DNA of 64,000 bases from Nostoc cf. commune SO-36 (GCF_023734775.1 NZ_AP025732.1:4586501-4650500); one strand, 5' to 3'; shown: positions 19,024 to 28,884, counted from the first letter of the stretch. A program made the numbers and translations. The notes: generated from the letters alone by a model not told the origin.

Positions 19024-19056
19024 ACCCACACTTTTTTTGACGTAGTAGGTGTGGGT
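19024..19056 (+). terminator. hairpin after the permease gene
   Basis: The 8-bp stem ACCCACAC / GTGTGGGT around a loop that includes seven T residues lies 15 bases after the permease stop. Probable transcript end; the T run sits in the loop rather than after the stem. Confidence 0.5.
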
Positions 19057-19196
19057 TCTGGTTTTATCGGCAACAGCACTTTTACCTTGCGGTTCAAGTT
19101 ATTTCCGCACTATGTCAAATTTGGAATTGCTGTTTAACTGATTATTTCATCAAGCCCAGATTTAAATTTCTTTAACTAGTGGATTTTAGGTTTTTA

Positions 19197-19267
19197 AGCG
19201 GGCGGCGGGAATCGAACCCGCATTAATAGCTTGGAAGGCTATAGTTTTACCACTAAACTACGCCCGC
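19197..19267 (-). tRNA. tRNA-Gly (UCC anticodon)
   Basis: On the minus strand a complete cloverleaf is visible. It has a 7-bp acceptor (GCGGGCG / CGCCCGC), a D arm with GTTTAGTGGTAAAAC, an anticodon stem ATAGC/GCTAT with loop CTTCCAA (anticodon TCC), and a T arm CGGGTTCGATTCCCG. The discriminator base is U, as in bacterial tRNA-Gly. CCA is not encoded. Confidence 0.96.
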
Positions 19268-19322
19268 AATTTTCCAACCCTATAATAGTAACACAGCTTT
19301 TATAAAAAATCAAGCATTAGTT

Positions 19323-20501
19323 CTAATTGGCATTTTGAATTTTAATCCTGACATACAGATTGCTCAATTCTGGTTTTGTACCATCGTTGTTGTGAGCAGC
19401 AATAAAGTTTTCTGTTTTGAAAACTTCGCTGAGGACTTGCTCGTATGTGCTTTTTTCACTTTGTAGTGTTGCTGGTTGTATTTCTAGAATTACAGCCTGT
19501 TGAAAGTTGCCATTGTTATCAATTATTAAGCTAGCCAAGAGCTGTGCTGGTTCAAGTCCCGAACTGTGGACAAGAAAACTTGAGTCTAATTGTTTTGTAT
19601 TGCTTCCCCTGTATAAAGCGATAACGTCGGGTAAAGCATCTTGTCGGAATCCTTTTGATTGTATCAATTTAATCACTTCATCTCTGAGTAAAGGATCTAC
19701 TATTGCTACCGATGCTCCCCCAGTTGGAGTTGTTGAAGTTTCCCTAGTTGGAGTTGTTGAAGTTTCCCTAGTCGGAGTTGCTGGAGTTTCCCTAGTTGGA
19801 GTTGTTGGAGTTTCCCCAGTCGAAGTCTTTGAAGTTTCCTCAGTTTGAGTTGTTGAAGTTTCCCCAGTCGGAGTTGCTGGAGTTTCTCTGTTTTCAGGTT
19901 CTGAAACTGGTCGATTTGATGGAATACCTGTTGGTAGTGGCGTTCCTTTTCCCAGTCTAATTTCTTGACGGCGCTTCCAAGGTATATTACCGACTGGAAC
20001 TGTAGGTGTCGGTTTTAGTGTCAGTGTCGGTGTCGGCGTGGTGGTAGCTATCGGCGTCGGTTTCGGTGTTGGGGTTGGCGTGGGAACAACCTGTTGCCTA
20101 GAGGCTTGACTATTATTTTGAGAGGCGTAAGTTCGGCTCTTTTTCTGAAGATTATCCGCAGAATTTATTGCGCCAAAATCTTGATTTATAGGCGTAGTTC
20201 GTGCTGGTGCAGACTTTTGAGTTGAGGATAATGGTTTTGACGAAACGATTTTGGCTGTTGATTGTGATTTGATTATTGATTTTGTTTTAGGAGCAATGTC
20301 TATCAATTCAATAGGAACAGCAGATTGATTTTGCTGGGGAAACCACAGAGTAAATGCATTAGATGAGCGCATCAGCCAGAACGCCAGCAAGTGCAGAGAG
20401 ACTGAACCGACAACGACAGAAATCCACAAACCCGGTGGGTCAGTGTGTCGTCTCCAGACTTTAGCTGGAATTGGAGTTTTGTCTGCAACCGATAATGTCA
20501 T
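19323..20501 (-). CDS. TonB-like membrane protein with Pro/Thr-rich repeats
   Basis: A 392-residue protein. A short cytoplasmic tail (with WRRHTDPPGLW) is followed by one membrane helix at about 28-46 (ISVVVGSVSLHLLAFWLM) and then PIELIDIAP, as in TonB/TolA-type proteins. A long disordered Pro/Thr linker contains TPTPTP and an 8-residue (TPTRETST/TPTGETPT) repeat. A C-terminal domain of about 110 residues (VIKLIQSKGFRQDALPDVIALYRG) resembles a TonB-type fold. No exbB or exbD is nearby. The likely role is spanning the periplasm, but energy transduction is not proven. Confidence 0.6.
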   Translation of the reverse strand: MTLSVADKTPIPAKVWRRHTDPPGLWISVVVGSVSLHLLAFWLMRSSNAFTLWFPQQNQSAVPIELIDIAPKTKSIIKSQSTAKIVSSKPLSSTQKSAPARTTPINQDFGAINSADNLQKKSRTYASQNNSQASRQQVVPTPTPTPKPTPIATTTPTPTLTLKPTPTVPVGNIPWKRRQEIRLGKGTPLPTGIPSNRPVSEPENRETPATPTGETSTTQTEETSKTSTGETPTTPTRETPATPTRETSTTPTRETSTTPTGGASVAIVDPLLRDEVIKLIQSKGFRQDALPDVIALYRGSNTKQLDSSFLVHSSGLEPAQLLASLIIDNNGNFQQAVILEIQPATLQSEKSTYEQVLSEVFKTENFIAAHNNDGTKPELSNLYVRIKIQNAN

Positions 20502-20569
20502 ATTATAAAAACTGGATATGATTAGGCACTTTTACTCATTGCTAATGCTTTAAAATACCAGTCTAAATT

Positions 20570-21007
20570 TTAGCGATTAACCATTACCTCTGGTGTAACA
20601 GCGAAAGTCAAAACTGTTTCATCCACTCCTTTAAGTTCTAGCGGACTACCTTTAGTAATTTCTTCTTCCTGCAAATAATCTGCCACCGCAGCAGAAACCA
20701 GGATCGTACCGGGAAGAGCGGCAGCTTGCAACCTTGCAGCAATATTCACACTTGGGCCAATAGCAGTATAATCGGCACGTTCAGCACTACCAAACATCCC
20801 CACAACAGCAGTACCTTGGTGGATACCGCACCGAAACTGGACGCTAGTAAGTCTGTCACCATCGAATACACCTTGATCTCGCCAGCGCTGATTTAAGTCA
20901 GCCAGTGAGCGGTGCATTGCTCTTGCTGTATTAATGGCACGACGTACTTGTTCATTAGGGGTTAATTCTTCCGGCGCTCCATATAAAGCTAAGATAGCAT
21001 CTCCCAT
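20570..21007 (-). CDS. cyaC part 3: adenylate cyclase catalytic core (C-terminal)
   Basis: 145 residues beginning MGDAILALYGAPEE. This is the second part of a class III nucleotide cyclase, including the metal-binding Asp of KFMGDAI (the KF just precedes this ORF), the substrate-binding region FRCGIHQGTAVVGMFGSAERADYTAIGPSVNIAARLQ and the transition-state Asn/Arg (NIAAR). The ATG is only an internal Met of the original gene. Alone it lacks the first metal-binding Asp and should be inactive. Confidence 0.8.
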   Translation of the reverse strand: MGDAILALYGAPEELTPNEQVRRAINTARAMHRSLADLNQRWRDQGVFDGDRLTSVQFRCGIHQGTAVVGMFGSAERADYTAIGPSVNIAARLQAAALPGTILVSAAVADYLQEEEITKGSPLELKGVDETVLTFAVTPEVMVNR

Positions 21008-21015
21008 AAATTTAT

Positions 21016-23364
21016 CTACAGTGCCACCATTCCAAATACAACCTTGGTCATGGCTTCTAGGTATTCATTTAGCAATTCTGCGACTCGTCGGGATCTAAGA
21101 GTATTTGATAGCTGTGTAAAACCCACGATATCACTAAACAAAACTGTAATTAAGCGTGGTTCTGGGCGCAAATCTAACGTCAAATCACCGGTTGCGGCTT
21201 TTTGCACCAATACAGCCGGTAAAAAGCGTTTTAACACCGATTCTGTTAAATAAGTATTTAACTCTACAATTCGCCGTTCATTTTCCTTTAATGCTAAAAG
21301 ATTCCGAACTTCCGCCAAAAGTTCCCGATCATTGAACGGTTTTGCTAAATAAGCATCCGCGCCATGTTCTGTACCTTCGATGCGGGTTTCCTCGTCAACT
21401 TTCGCTGTCAACAGAATAATTGGTGTTCCTTTCAACTTCTCCTCTTGGCGGATCATCTGAATCATCTCAAGTCCGCTTACCAAGGGCATCATTAAGTCAG
21501 TCACAATCAAGCTGGGTATAATTTCCTTGGCTCTATTGTGCCCTTCATAACCGTTACGAGCTGTCTGCACATGATAACCGTTTCGGCGGAAAATCTCAGA
21601 TACATAGGTTCGTAAATCTGGGTTGTCATCTACAACTAAAATTGAGTGTTGAGTCTTAAGTGCTGAGTCTTGAGTATCAATACTGGAGGAGAAATTTATT
21701 GTAATATCTTCAATATTGTCTGTTGTTGACTCTACCAATTCTAAATCAGCCAATTCTACCCTAGCGCGGCTCGTATTCAGTTCGGTAGGCGTTTCTAATA
21801 CTTGCTGTGGGGGTAAATGAGCATTTCCAGTCACAAGCCATAAACTAAAGGTAGTGCCTTGGCCATAGACTGATTCCACCGTCACTTGGCCACCATGTAA
21901 TTCGACCAATTCTTTAACTAGAGCTAGACCTAAACCACTGCCTTCATAGGAGCGGTTTGCAGAACCTTCAGCTTGGCGGAAGCGTTCAAAGAGATGGGGA
22001 ATTTGTTCTTTAACAATGCCAATTCCAGTATCTTGTACTTGCAAGATGCAGCGATCGCGCTCAGATTTGAGTCTGACAGTGATCGTCCCACCTTCGGGAG
22101 TAAATTTCATGGCATTTGACAAAAGATTATAAACCACCTTGTCAAATTTTTCCATGTCCAAGTACACCATAGAACATTCATCTAACTGGGTGACGAGATG
22201 CAATCTCTTTTTCTCGCAGTAGGGACGAAAAGATTCTACAATTTGGCTGACAAATTCTACTAAATCGCAGGGATGGAAGCTAGGCTGCATTCTCCCCGCA
22301 TTCAGACGTTGTAAATCCAAGAGTTGATTTACTAGCCGCAGCAGACGACGAGAGTTACGCAGGGCGATCGCACTTTGGGAGTAAGATAATCCTTCACCAG
22401 CCGCCACCGCCGATTCTAAAGGCCCTTGAATCAAGGTGATGGGTGTGCGAAACTCATGGGAAATATTTTGGAAAAATTCGGTTTTTTGTTTGTCTAATTC
22501 TAATAAGCGTTCAGCTTGTTGGCGAGTTTTTTGATACAAGTGTGACTGTTGGACAGCGATCGCGGCTTGAGCTGCTACTGCTTTCGCCAAATCGATATCA
22601 GATGGCAGCCACTGGCGTACTTTCTTACCTTCATGTAAAGTAATACTACCTATACATTTGCCATCAGCCAATAATGGTACAAACATTAGCGATCGCGCCG
22701 GCATTTTTAAAGGCAAATCAAAACCCTTCACATCTGATGGAGAATGGCTGACATTTCCAATTACTACAGGTTCATGTGTCTGTAGCATTTGTTGGAGGAT
22801 GGGATTTTCCTGTATAGATGCTTGAGAATAAGGTAATCTCTGTGTTGATAGGTTATTATTACTACTAGAATTATGGTCTAGGGCTGGCGAACGGAAATTT
22901 TCTGAATGTTGAAAACTGTCATATAAGGCCACACATTCGACAAACTCATCTTCCTCTGTCCACAAAGACAGAACGCAGCCATCGACTTGTAAAGCTTGTC
23001 CCAATTGCTGGGTGATCGCCGCAAAAATGTCTTGGGGGTCTAAGCTAGAGCGAATCGCGCTAGTAATCGTATTGATTAGGGCTTCTCGCTTGGCAAGGGC
23101 ACGTACTTGTTCGTAAGCATAAGCTTGAGATAAAGCTAAGGCTGCCTGATCTGCGACCATTAAGACTAACTGCACCTCATCATCACCCCAGATGCGAGGC
23201 TGAGAACACTGATGCAGCGCTAGTACTGCCATCAGCTCTTGTTGGCAGATCAGTGGCACAACTAAACTAGAACAAATGTTAGCGGCAGCAAAAGCGGCTG
23301 CACGCTCACGCAGTTCGGGAGTATTGCCGTGAATCCGCTCATCATCCATCGCATCGTGAATCAC
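21016..23364 (-). CDS. cyaC part 2: GAF, histidine kinase, receiver, start of cyclase
   Basis: A 782-residue reading frame. In order: the end of a GAF domain (to about 75), a second GAF (about 100-275), HisKA with the phospho-acceptor His in NISHEFRTPITL (near 305), HATPase with NAMKFTPEGG and GTGLGLAL-type G boxes, and a receiver with VTDLMMP (about 575-690). The cyclase then starts with ITVLFSDIVGFTQLS before the frame stops at GMVAL. The GTG at 23364 is not a natural start, because the frame is open upstream into the first part. Confidence 0.8.
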   Translation of the reverse strand: MIHDAMDDERIHGNTPELRERAAAFAAANICSSLVVPLICQQELMAVLALHQCSQPRIWGDDEVQLVLMVADQAALALSQAYAYEQVRALAKREALINTITSAIRSSLDPQDIFAAITQQLGQALQVDGCVLSLWTEEDEFVECVALYDSFQHSENFRSPALDHNSSSNNNLSTQRLPYSQASIQENPILQQMLQTHEPVVIGNVSHSPSDVKGFDLPLKMPARSLMFVPLLADGKCIGSITLHEGKKVRQWLPSDIDLAKAVAAQAAIAVQQSHLYQKTRQQAERLLELDKQKTEFFQNISHEFRTPITLIQGPLESAVAAGEGLSYSQSAIALRNSRRLLRLVNQLLDLQRLNAGRMQPSFHPCDLVEFVSQIVESFRPYCEKKRLHLVTQLDECSMVYLDMEKFDKVVYNLLSNAMKFTPEGGTITVRLKSERDRCILQVQDTGIGIVKEQIPHLFERFRQAEGSANRSYEGSGLGLALVKELVELHGGQVTVESVYGQGTTFSLWLVTGNAHLPPQQVLETPTELNTSRARVELADLELVESTTDNIEDITINFSSSIDTQDSALKTQHSILVVDDNPDLRTYVSEIFRRNGYHVQTARNGYEGHNRAKEIIPSLIVTDLMMPLVSGLEMIQMIRQEEKLKGTPIILLTAKVDEETRIEGTEHGADAYLAKPFNDRELLAEVRNLLALKENERRIVELNTYLTESVLKRFLPAVLVQKAATGDLTLDLRPEPRLITVLFSDIVGFTQLSNTLRSRRVAELLNEYLEAMTKVVFGMVAL

Positions 23365-23444
23365 CTGGACTTCGCGGGTTTCCCATACCGTCTGAGCTAA
23401 AAGAGGCAGAGGGGGAGAGGGAATGGGGGGTAGAGAAGAAATAC

Positions 23445-24095
23445 TTACTGCAACTTCCCCTGTACTCTCATGGTCAAGAGCTGCTTCAGAAAGAGGCTTC
23501 TGATAAATAATCCTCTATCCGCCAATTGCTCATCTTGGAAGGGACGCAACAGACAGACATCTACCTCCAACATGTGACCTACTGTATCTACAATTGCCTG
23601 CAAAATTTGTCTGTAGTCTAAAGCACTGCGAATCGTATTTGTAACGGTATTCAGCAGCGATTCTTGTCGGAGTGTGCGGGTAAGTTCGCGGGTTCTCGCT
23701 TTGAGGACATTGTGAGTATCCAAAGCTTGGCGTACCACTCCTTTGAGTTCCTCAGCTTCCCACGGTTTGGTGACATATTTGAACACCTTACCAGCGTTAA
23801 TTGCTTCCACCAAGTCTTCGACATCGGTGTAGCCAGTTAAAATAATCCGAATAATATCTGGATATTGAGTTGCTGTTAGGCTTAAAAACTCTGTACCGCT
23901 CATCATTGGCATCCGCTGATCGGAGATGATCACCGCGACTTCTCCCTCTTGAGCCAGCAGATCGAGGGCTGCAGGGCCAGAGTTTGCCCTTAGCACCTTA
24001 TAGTCGCGATAGAAAGTGCGGTAAAGCAAGTCAAGGTTGTCTGGTTCATCATCGACAACCAAAATTTTAGGCTTACTGTTTGCTTGGGATTTCAT
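23445..24095 (-). CDS. cyaC part 1: N-terminal receiver and GAF start
   Basis: 216 residues. A receiver domain at about 10-125 has KILVVDDEPDNLDLL and the phospho-acceptor Asp of VIISDQRMPMMSG, followed by the start of a GAF domain (LNTVTNTIRSALDYRQILQAIVDTVGHMLEVDVCLLRPF). The last 20 residues, after DRGLF, are out of frame. The true start of the gene is the ATG at 24095. Downstream it should run directly into the frame at 23364. Confidence 0.8.
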   Translation of the reverse strand: MKSQANSKPKILVVDDEPDNLDLLYRTFYRDYKVLRANSGPAALDLLAQEGEVAVIISDQRMPMMSGTEFLSLTATQYPDIIRIILTGYTDVEDLVEAINAGKVFKYVTKPWEAEELKGVVRQALDTHNVLKARTRELTRTLRQESLLNTVTNTIRSALDYRQILQAIVDTVGHMLEVDVCLLRPFQDEQLADRGLFIRSLFLKQLLTMRVQGKLQ

Positions 24096-25147
24096 GCACC
24101 GCTTTCCTGCTGCAACGGCAGTCGGATAAAGAATAATCTGATCAGGTAAAGATTTTTCTGAGTCAGGTGAGAGCAGAGCATTTCGACCAATAAGGCTGTT
24201 TGGCTAGATGACTGCTGAGTGTAAGAGCGTTTGCTCACAGTAATTCGTCTCAATGGCTTGTACCGATTACCGTTTGCTTTGGTGCAGTGTAATTGTTTTC
24301 ATAGTCAGTTTTAGTGTTATGGAGCCGATACTTGCTTGCCAAATCTTCTTTCACCTCCTTTGAGCAATGTCTGATACCACATACAGCGCCCACAGCTAGC
24401 TGAAAAATCCAGATGAAGCTGCATATTAAGTTTTCCCTCCACAGCAGTCGTACTAACACTTGCAGGTAAATTTTATTTATGGTAGTCATGGTAGAGTCAG
24501 CAAAATTAAACAATAAGATTTAAAGCCAAAGTATACTATTAGACAAATACCTCTTTCTAATTTAGCAATCAGAACTATCATTAAGACAAGTGGTAGTGGT
24601 TCAAGAGTTGGAGATTAGAGATTACATAATCTTGTAGATTCTTGTCTCAGAGCCAGTACAGCCGCCTTTTTTTGTCATTTAGTAGCAAAATGCTGTCAGT
24701 ATAGCGGCAAATGCAAAAACGAGTTCAGTACTCCAACTAAAGGTGGTTTGAAAGCATAGTTTGCCAATAGTGTACTTACTTAACAATTTTCTCGGTGCTG
24801 ACTACAGACAAGTTATGCTGTTCCTCTGCCTGCTCACCCAAAGCTCTATCACATTACAGAGGTTTTTGTAGTCATCAGTCTGATATCCTGCCTATTTAAA
24901 ACAAGTGATGAATTTGAACTTAAGACTATAGATCAATGAAACTGTAACTTATAACACTCTTTCACAAATAGAGGTTATAAAGCCCTACGCTAAAGTGTAA
25001 AACTTTGTTTGCTCTATAGGCAAAAGCGAATTAGCTATCTTAAGTCAGTTAAATATCTTGGACATTTCTTAAATTCTGATTCAGTTTAAATCTTGTTTTA
25101 GGATATTTGATAAAATTTTCTTTGATAAAATCAATACTAAACTAGCC
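24096..25147. other. long intergenic stretch, one doubtful small ORF
   Basis: More than 1 kb between cyaC and the GNAT gene. Apart from a doubtful 87-codon ORF at 24250-24513 (minus) I see no gene, RNA or repeat. It is AT-rich and includes the promoters of both flanking genes. Confidence 0.5.
24250..24513 (-). CDS. doubtful small hypothetical protein
   Basis: 87 codons, or 79 from the second ATG. It has a hydrophobic segment (LVRLLWRENLICSFIWIFQLAVGAV) followed by a polar tail (CSKEVKEDLASKYRLHNTKTDYENN) that looks more protein-like than random. No homologue recognised and no clear ribosome-binding site. Could be chance. Confidence 0.3.
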   Translation of the reverse strand: MFNFADSTMTTINKIYLQVLVRLLWRENLICSFIWIFQLAVGAVCGIRHCSKEVKEDLASKYRLHNTKTDYENNYTAPKQTVIGTSH

Positions 25148-25753
25148 TTGAAATATCGGTTTTTTCATCTATACCAGCAACAGCCAATCGATCCAGCTTC
25201 CTACCAATTTCAAATTCGTAAGGCTACACCTGCTGATTTGATTGATGTTGCCCAAATTATTACTGAAAGCTTTCACTCTCACAACGGTATATGGGGATGG
25301 GCTTTCCCATTGCTACGTCTGGGTATTTACGAAGACTTAAGGCATCGGATGGCATCACCTGTGCCCCGCCATGTTTGTTTAGTTGCCTTTGAAGCTACTA
25401 CTGGTGATGCTCATAACTTAGTGGGAAGTGTGGAACTGGGTGTACGTTACAGTGATTCATGGGGCCGGGTTGGCGCAGGCTTTCCTTACTTATCTAATTT
25501 AGCGGTTCACCCAAAATACCGTAGAAATGGTGTGGCTTCAGAATTACTTACTAGTTGTGAAAAAGTCTCTAAGGAGTGGGGATTTCAAGATTTATATCTC
25601 CATGTTTTAGAAAGTAACCATCAAGCAAGACAGCTTTATTTCAAGCTGGGATATCGAGTGCATAAAGTCGAATCGAATTGGAATACATTTTTCTTAAGAC
25701 GCTCAAGTCAGATGCTGTTGCATAAGCATCTGAGTGCTGAGTCCATTGTTTGA
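25148..25753 (+). CDS. GNAT-family N-acetyltransferase
   Basis: A 201-residue protein with a GNAT fold starting at about residue 20 (FQIRKATPADLIDVAQIITESF). The acetyl-CoA loop is SNLAVHPKYRRNGVASELLTSCEKVSKEWG, followed by LYLHVLESNHQARQLYFKLGY. The start is the TTG at 25148; the next in-frame ATG would cut into the fold. GNAT enzymes acetylate amines of proteins or small molecules; the substrate is not apparent. It is monocistronic, with long gaps on both sides. Confidence 0.85.
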   Translation: MKYRFFHLYQQQPIDPASYQFQIRKATPADLIDVAQIITESFHSHNGIWGWAFPLLRLGIYEDLRHRMASPVPRHVCLVAFEATTGDAHNLVGSVELGVRYSDSWGRVGAGFPYLSNLAVHPKYRRNGVASELLTSCEKVSKEWGFQDLYLHVLESNHQARQLYFKLGYRVHKVESNWNTFFLRRSSQMLLHKHLSAESIV

Positions 25754-26407
25754 ATTTTATTTTGGTAATTGTCAAGTTTTATGTTGCAATTAAGATAAAA
25801 TCTGTCACCCGTAGCGATCACCAAACACAAATTAACATAATTAAAAATCTAGCCAATATTTAGCTAAATATAAAAAATAAAACACCTGAATTTCCGAAGT
25901 AAATAAATGGGTTATGTTAATTCTTTTTAGAAAGAATATTTTGTTTATACCTTATTGCGAAAAATCTTATTGATGATTTGGGAAAAAGTCTCTTTTCGGT
26001 AAAGATTTTTAATATTTTAAAACCTTAAATTTTGCCTTCTGGGATTTATTGTTAACAAATATTTTTTAAAGTATTCGATTAAATAAACAAATAGATTATA
26101 ATAAATGGACTAGATATGTAAAGTTAACTTTAAATAAATCATTTTTTCCTCATAATAACTTTGTAATTAAGATATTAATCTTTATAAAAACTTTAAGGAA
26201 AGACTCATAGAGTTTACAGACAAATCTAGTTATATCTCATAAAATATAATCACTAAATTACTGAAACACCGTCTATTTCTTGCTGTTTTAGTTAAATTTA
26301 CTAGAAAAGTTCTGATAAAAAAAGAATTCAAAAACCTGATTTGACATAACAGCTATTTCTTTTTTAAAGTGCATACTCCTACCACATTCATTAAAAGTTT
26401 AAAAAAC
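25754..26407. other. AT-rich intergenic region
   Basis: About 650 bases, very AT-rich with many TTTAAA and AAATATT stretches. No ORF, repeat family or RNA gene recognised. It probably holds the promoter of the 26408 gene. Confidence 0.5.
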
Positions 26408-26962
26408 ATGGATAGCGAACAGCATCGACGCTATCAGACCTCTATGGTATCAACTTATTACCCTGAAACTAGTTTCCTTGACTGTCTTGTCATGTCAGAC
26501 GGAACTGAGCAATCGCAAGGCTCGGATATCCTTACACGTTTGCACAGTGGAGAAGTTTTCATCGTCAATAGTCGTAGACGAAATGGATTAATACTCTTTA
26601 AACGCTACCATGCAGAGTTTGCTGGGCCTGGGGCGGCTGTGGGTGGGGATTATGATTGTGATTGCCAAAGGGCAGTGCCCATAGGTAATCTTTCTTTATT
26701 AACTCCCGAATCTAATGAAGAACGCCAGAAGGCTTACTTGATTAGGCGTCAGTGGATTCGATTGATCAAACAAATTACAGAAAACCCAGTGCCTGGGCAG
26801 CGAGTTCAGAAGATTCTCGATCAATTTGAACAATACTTTCCGCCAGAAACAGTGGCTCTTCTGCCAGATATTGCTTTTGCTCTTTTAGTGGGTGTGCTGC
26901 CACAAACAGTAGGCATAATACGCCGTTTGGGTAGTGAGGTGGACAATAGATTTAATTACTGA
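26408..26962 (+). CDS. conserved cyanobacterial hypothetical protein
   Basis: 184 residues from the ATG at 26408 (MDSEQHRRY). An upstream in-frame GTG at 26369 would add 13 residues. A segment with GPGAAVGGDYDCDCQRAVPIGNLSLL precedes a helical C-terminal half (RRQWIRLIKQITENPVPGQRVQKILDQFEQYFPPETVALLPDIAFALLVG). No known domain recognised. It is soluble, with a weakly hydrophobic C-terminus. Its end is convergent with hisC, eight bases apart. Confidence 0.6.
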   Translation: MDSEQHRRYQTSMVSTYYPETSFLDCLVMSDGTEQSQGSDILTRLHSGEVFIVNSRRRNGLILFKRYHAEFAGPGAAVGGDYDCDCQRAVPIGNLSLLTPESNEERQKAYLIRRQWIRLIKQITENPVPGQRVQKILDQFEQYFPPETVALLPDIAFALLVGVLPQTVGIIRRLGSEVDNRFNY

Positions 26963-26970
26963 GTGAATTA

Positions 26971-28131
26971 TTAAGATTCTAAATTTGCCAAAGCAGCTTT
27001 TAGTCGATTTACGGTACGTGTGTTTTCCTGTATCGTCCCGACAGTAATTCGTAATCCTCCGCTAATGTGTCGCACAAGTGTGCCGCGTGTCCTAAGCTCA
27101 TGGTGAATAGCTTTTAATGCAGTGTCTTGTGAATTTAAGCCATTTGGTTGAAGACGCAGGTAAATAAAGTTGGTAACACTTGCGGTAATTTGTAGTTCTG
27201 GTTGCTGGGATAAAATTTCGATGAGTTTGGCTCGTTCACTCAGGGTTTGGGAAATTGACTCTAGCAAGAGTATGCGGTTTTGTAAAGCAATTAATGCTGC
27301 TGCTATGGAAAAGCTGGGAAGATTATAAGGTAAGCGAACTTTTTCTAAAATGGCGATCGCTTCGGGATGAGCAACGCAATAACCAATACGGAGAGATGCC
27401 AACCGGAAGGCTTTAGAAAAAGTACGTAATATCACCCAATTGGGATACTGTGCTAATTCCCCTACTAAAGTAGTTTGACTGAATTCAAAATAAGCTTCAT
27501 CAATTACTACCAAAATATGCTCTGGCAAACTTCTTAACCATGCCAACTCTGCCGCAGTTAAGCTGTTGGCAGTCGGCGAATTGGGATGCACTACGAAAAC
27601 TACGCGAATAGGAGGATCTTGAGTTTCTTCGATGGCAGACTGTGCGGCTTTTAAGTCAATTTCAAAATTGGTTTCATTTCTACCCACTGCCACTACAGGA
27701 ATGCCCAAAGTTCGTGCCAAAATCCCGTACATAGAGAAAGTGGGATTGGCAACAAGAATTGAACCTTCGCCTCCTAGACAGGTGGCGATTAATAAAGATC
27801 GGATTAGTTCATCTGAACCATTGCCAACAGAAATATTGGCAGCAGTAAATAAAGATGACGAGAGGGTGGCTGACTCATTGACGTATTCAGCGATCGCATC
27901 TTTAAGTGTTTGATGTCCGCCATCGGGATAACGATTTGTTTCAATTACTTGTTGATATGTCCATGCCAGCTTCTCTTTTAACTCAGGTGGCAAATCATAA
28001 GGGCTTTCATTTGTATCTAACCGATCTAACTCTATGGGGACAGAATCGGCTGTATCGCTGCTGGGATGAGGTTTATAAGCTGTGAATTGTGCTAAATCTG
28101 ACCGGATGAAGGGAAGCATAGTTTTAGTCAT
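26971..28131 (-). CDS. hisC: histidinol-phosphate aminotransferase
   Basis: A 386-residue PLP-dependent class I/II aminotransferase that converts imidazole-acetol phosphate to histidinol phosphate in histidine synthesis. Visible are [15 protein letters not shown] at the N-terminus, [33 protein letters not shown] and the PLP Lys (about 241) in [16 protein letters not shown]. HisC-like enzymes can also act on tyrosine or phenylalanine precursors. Monocistronic; a heptamer repeat tract precedes it. Confidence 0.92.
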   Translation of the reverse strand: MTKTMLPFIRSDLAQFTAYKPHPSSDTADSVPIELDRLDTNESPYDLPPELKEKLAWTYQQVIETNRYPDGGHQTLKDAIAEYVNESATLSSSLFTAANISVGNGSDELIRSLLIATCLGGEGSILVANPTFSMYGILARTLGIPVVAVGRNETNFEIDLKAAQSAIEETQDPPIRVVFVVHPNSPTANSLTAAELAWLRSLPEHILVVIDEAYFEFSQTTLVGELAQYPNWVILRTFSKAFRLASLRIGYCVAHPEAIAILEKVRLPYNLPSFSIAAALIALQNRILLLESISQTLSERAKLIEILSQQPELQITASVTNFIYLRLQPNGLNSQDTALKAIHHELRTRGTLVRHISGGLRITVGTIQENTRTVNRLKAALANLES

Positions 28132-28176
28132 TAGTCATTAGTCATTGGTCATTAGTAACTAACAAAAGACAAATGA
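28125..28176. repeat. heptanucleotide repeat tract (GTCATTA / GTCATTG)
   Basis: About five GTCATTA/GTCATTG units, then the inverted type ACAAATGACT, between the yqiA-like gene and hisC. STRR-type. Confidence 0.75.
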
Positions 28177-28217
28177 CTAAGGAAATTAGTTATGTGTGAG
28201 TTTAATATTTTACAACT

Positions 28218-28859
28218 TCAAGGTAATTGGCAAAAGAGGCGAATTGCCTGCCAAATTTCTTCCATAACATTATCTAAGGCGTGGTCACTTTCGAGTTCGA
28301 CTAACTCCACCCAAGGACGCGATCGCGCAAAGTCACGACTAGCTTCGATGGGAATAACTTCATCTTTTTTTCCATGCAAAATCAGAGTGGGGATAGGACG
28401 TTGCAAAAGCTCTTCTTGGTATTGAACAGCATCTGTAACGAAATCGTAGCTTAAAGGAATTGCTCGCTCCTCCCCATAGTGGTAGACCATGATATATTTT
28501 TCTTGCTGCCAACGCTTTATTTCTTCATTGCCTAGCTTGGGCAACCAATGGGATAAAAACCCAAAAGCTGGTGCTAGCATCACAAGACGTTGTACTTGTA
28601 AATATTGCTGACCCAAGTAGGCAGAGGTTAAACCGCCCAAACTTGAGCCAATGAGCGTTACTGAGGTATAATCGTTGCTGAATTCTGCGGCAACTTGAGT
28701 AATTTGGCGAGTGATTGTCAATTTAGAAAAATCGCCAGCATTCAAATCGGGAATTTTTAGCTTTGTCTGAATTTGGGCAAAGCGATCGCCTATATTCTGC
28801 GCTTTGGTAGAATTAGGGCTAGAAGCAAAACCGTGCAAGTAGATATACTGAGTAAGCAT
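28218..28859 (-). CDS. YqiA-like alpha/beta-hydrolase esterase
   Basis: A 213-residue protein of the YqiA/YcfP group. It has LHGFASSPNSTKAQ near the N-terminus, the nucleophile elbow GSSLGGL (Ser near 92), the acid in PTLILHGKKDEVIP and the catalytic His in LESDHALDN. The triad is complete. Members are small cytosolic esterases acting on acyl or carboxyl esters; the substrate here is unknown. It lies between hisC and glutathione reductase, all leftward and separated by repeat tracts. Confidence 0.85.
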   Translation of the reverse strand: MLTQYIYLHGFASSPNSTKAQNIGDRFAQIQTKLKIPDLNAGDFSKLTITRQITQVAAEFSNDYTSVTLIGSSLGGLTSAYLGQQYLQVQRLVMLAPAFGFLSHWLPKLGNEEIKRWQQEKYIMVYHYGEERAIPLSYDFVTDAVQYQEELLQRPIPTLILHGKKDEVIPIEASRDFARSRPWVELVELESDHALDNVMEEIWQAIRLFCQLP

Positions 28860-28884
28860 TCAAGTTTTCCCATGAGGATCGTCC

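Larger units (their letters stand above)
20570..24095 (-). pseudogene. cyaC: CyaC-type hybrid adenylate cyclase, split by two frameshifts
   Basis: Read across two single-base gaps this is one protein of about 1175 residues: receiver, GAF, GAF, HisKA, HATPase_c, receiver, class III adenylate cyclase. That is the architecture known for cyanobacterial CyaC, a histidine-kinase-controlled adenylate cyclase. Frameshift 1, near 23501-23508, looks like a lost T: GLF then runs into a frame reading YQKPLSEAALDHESTGEV, which stays open into the next part. Frameshift 2, near 21031-21033, looks like a lost base: KVVF then should read ENGGTVDKFMGDA. All domain motifs are otherwise intact, so sequencing error or very recent loss are both possible. 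The three parts are listed separately. Confidence 0.85.
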
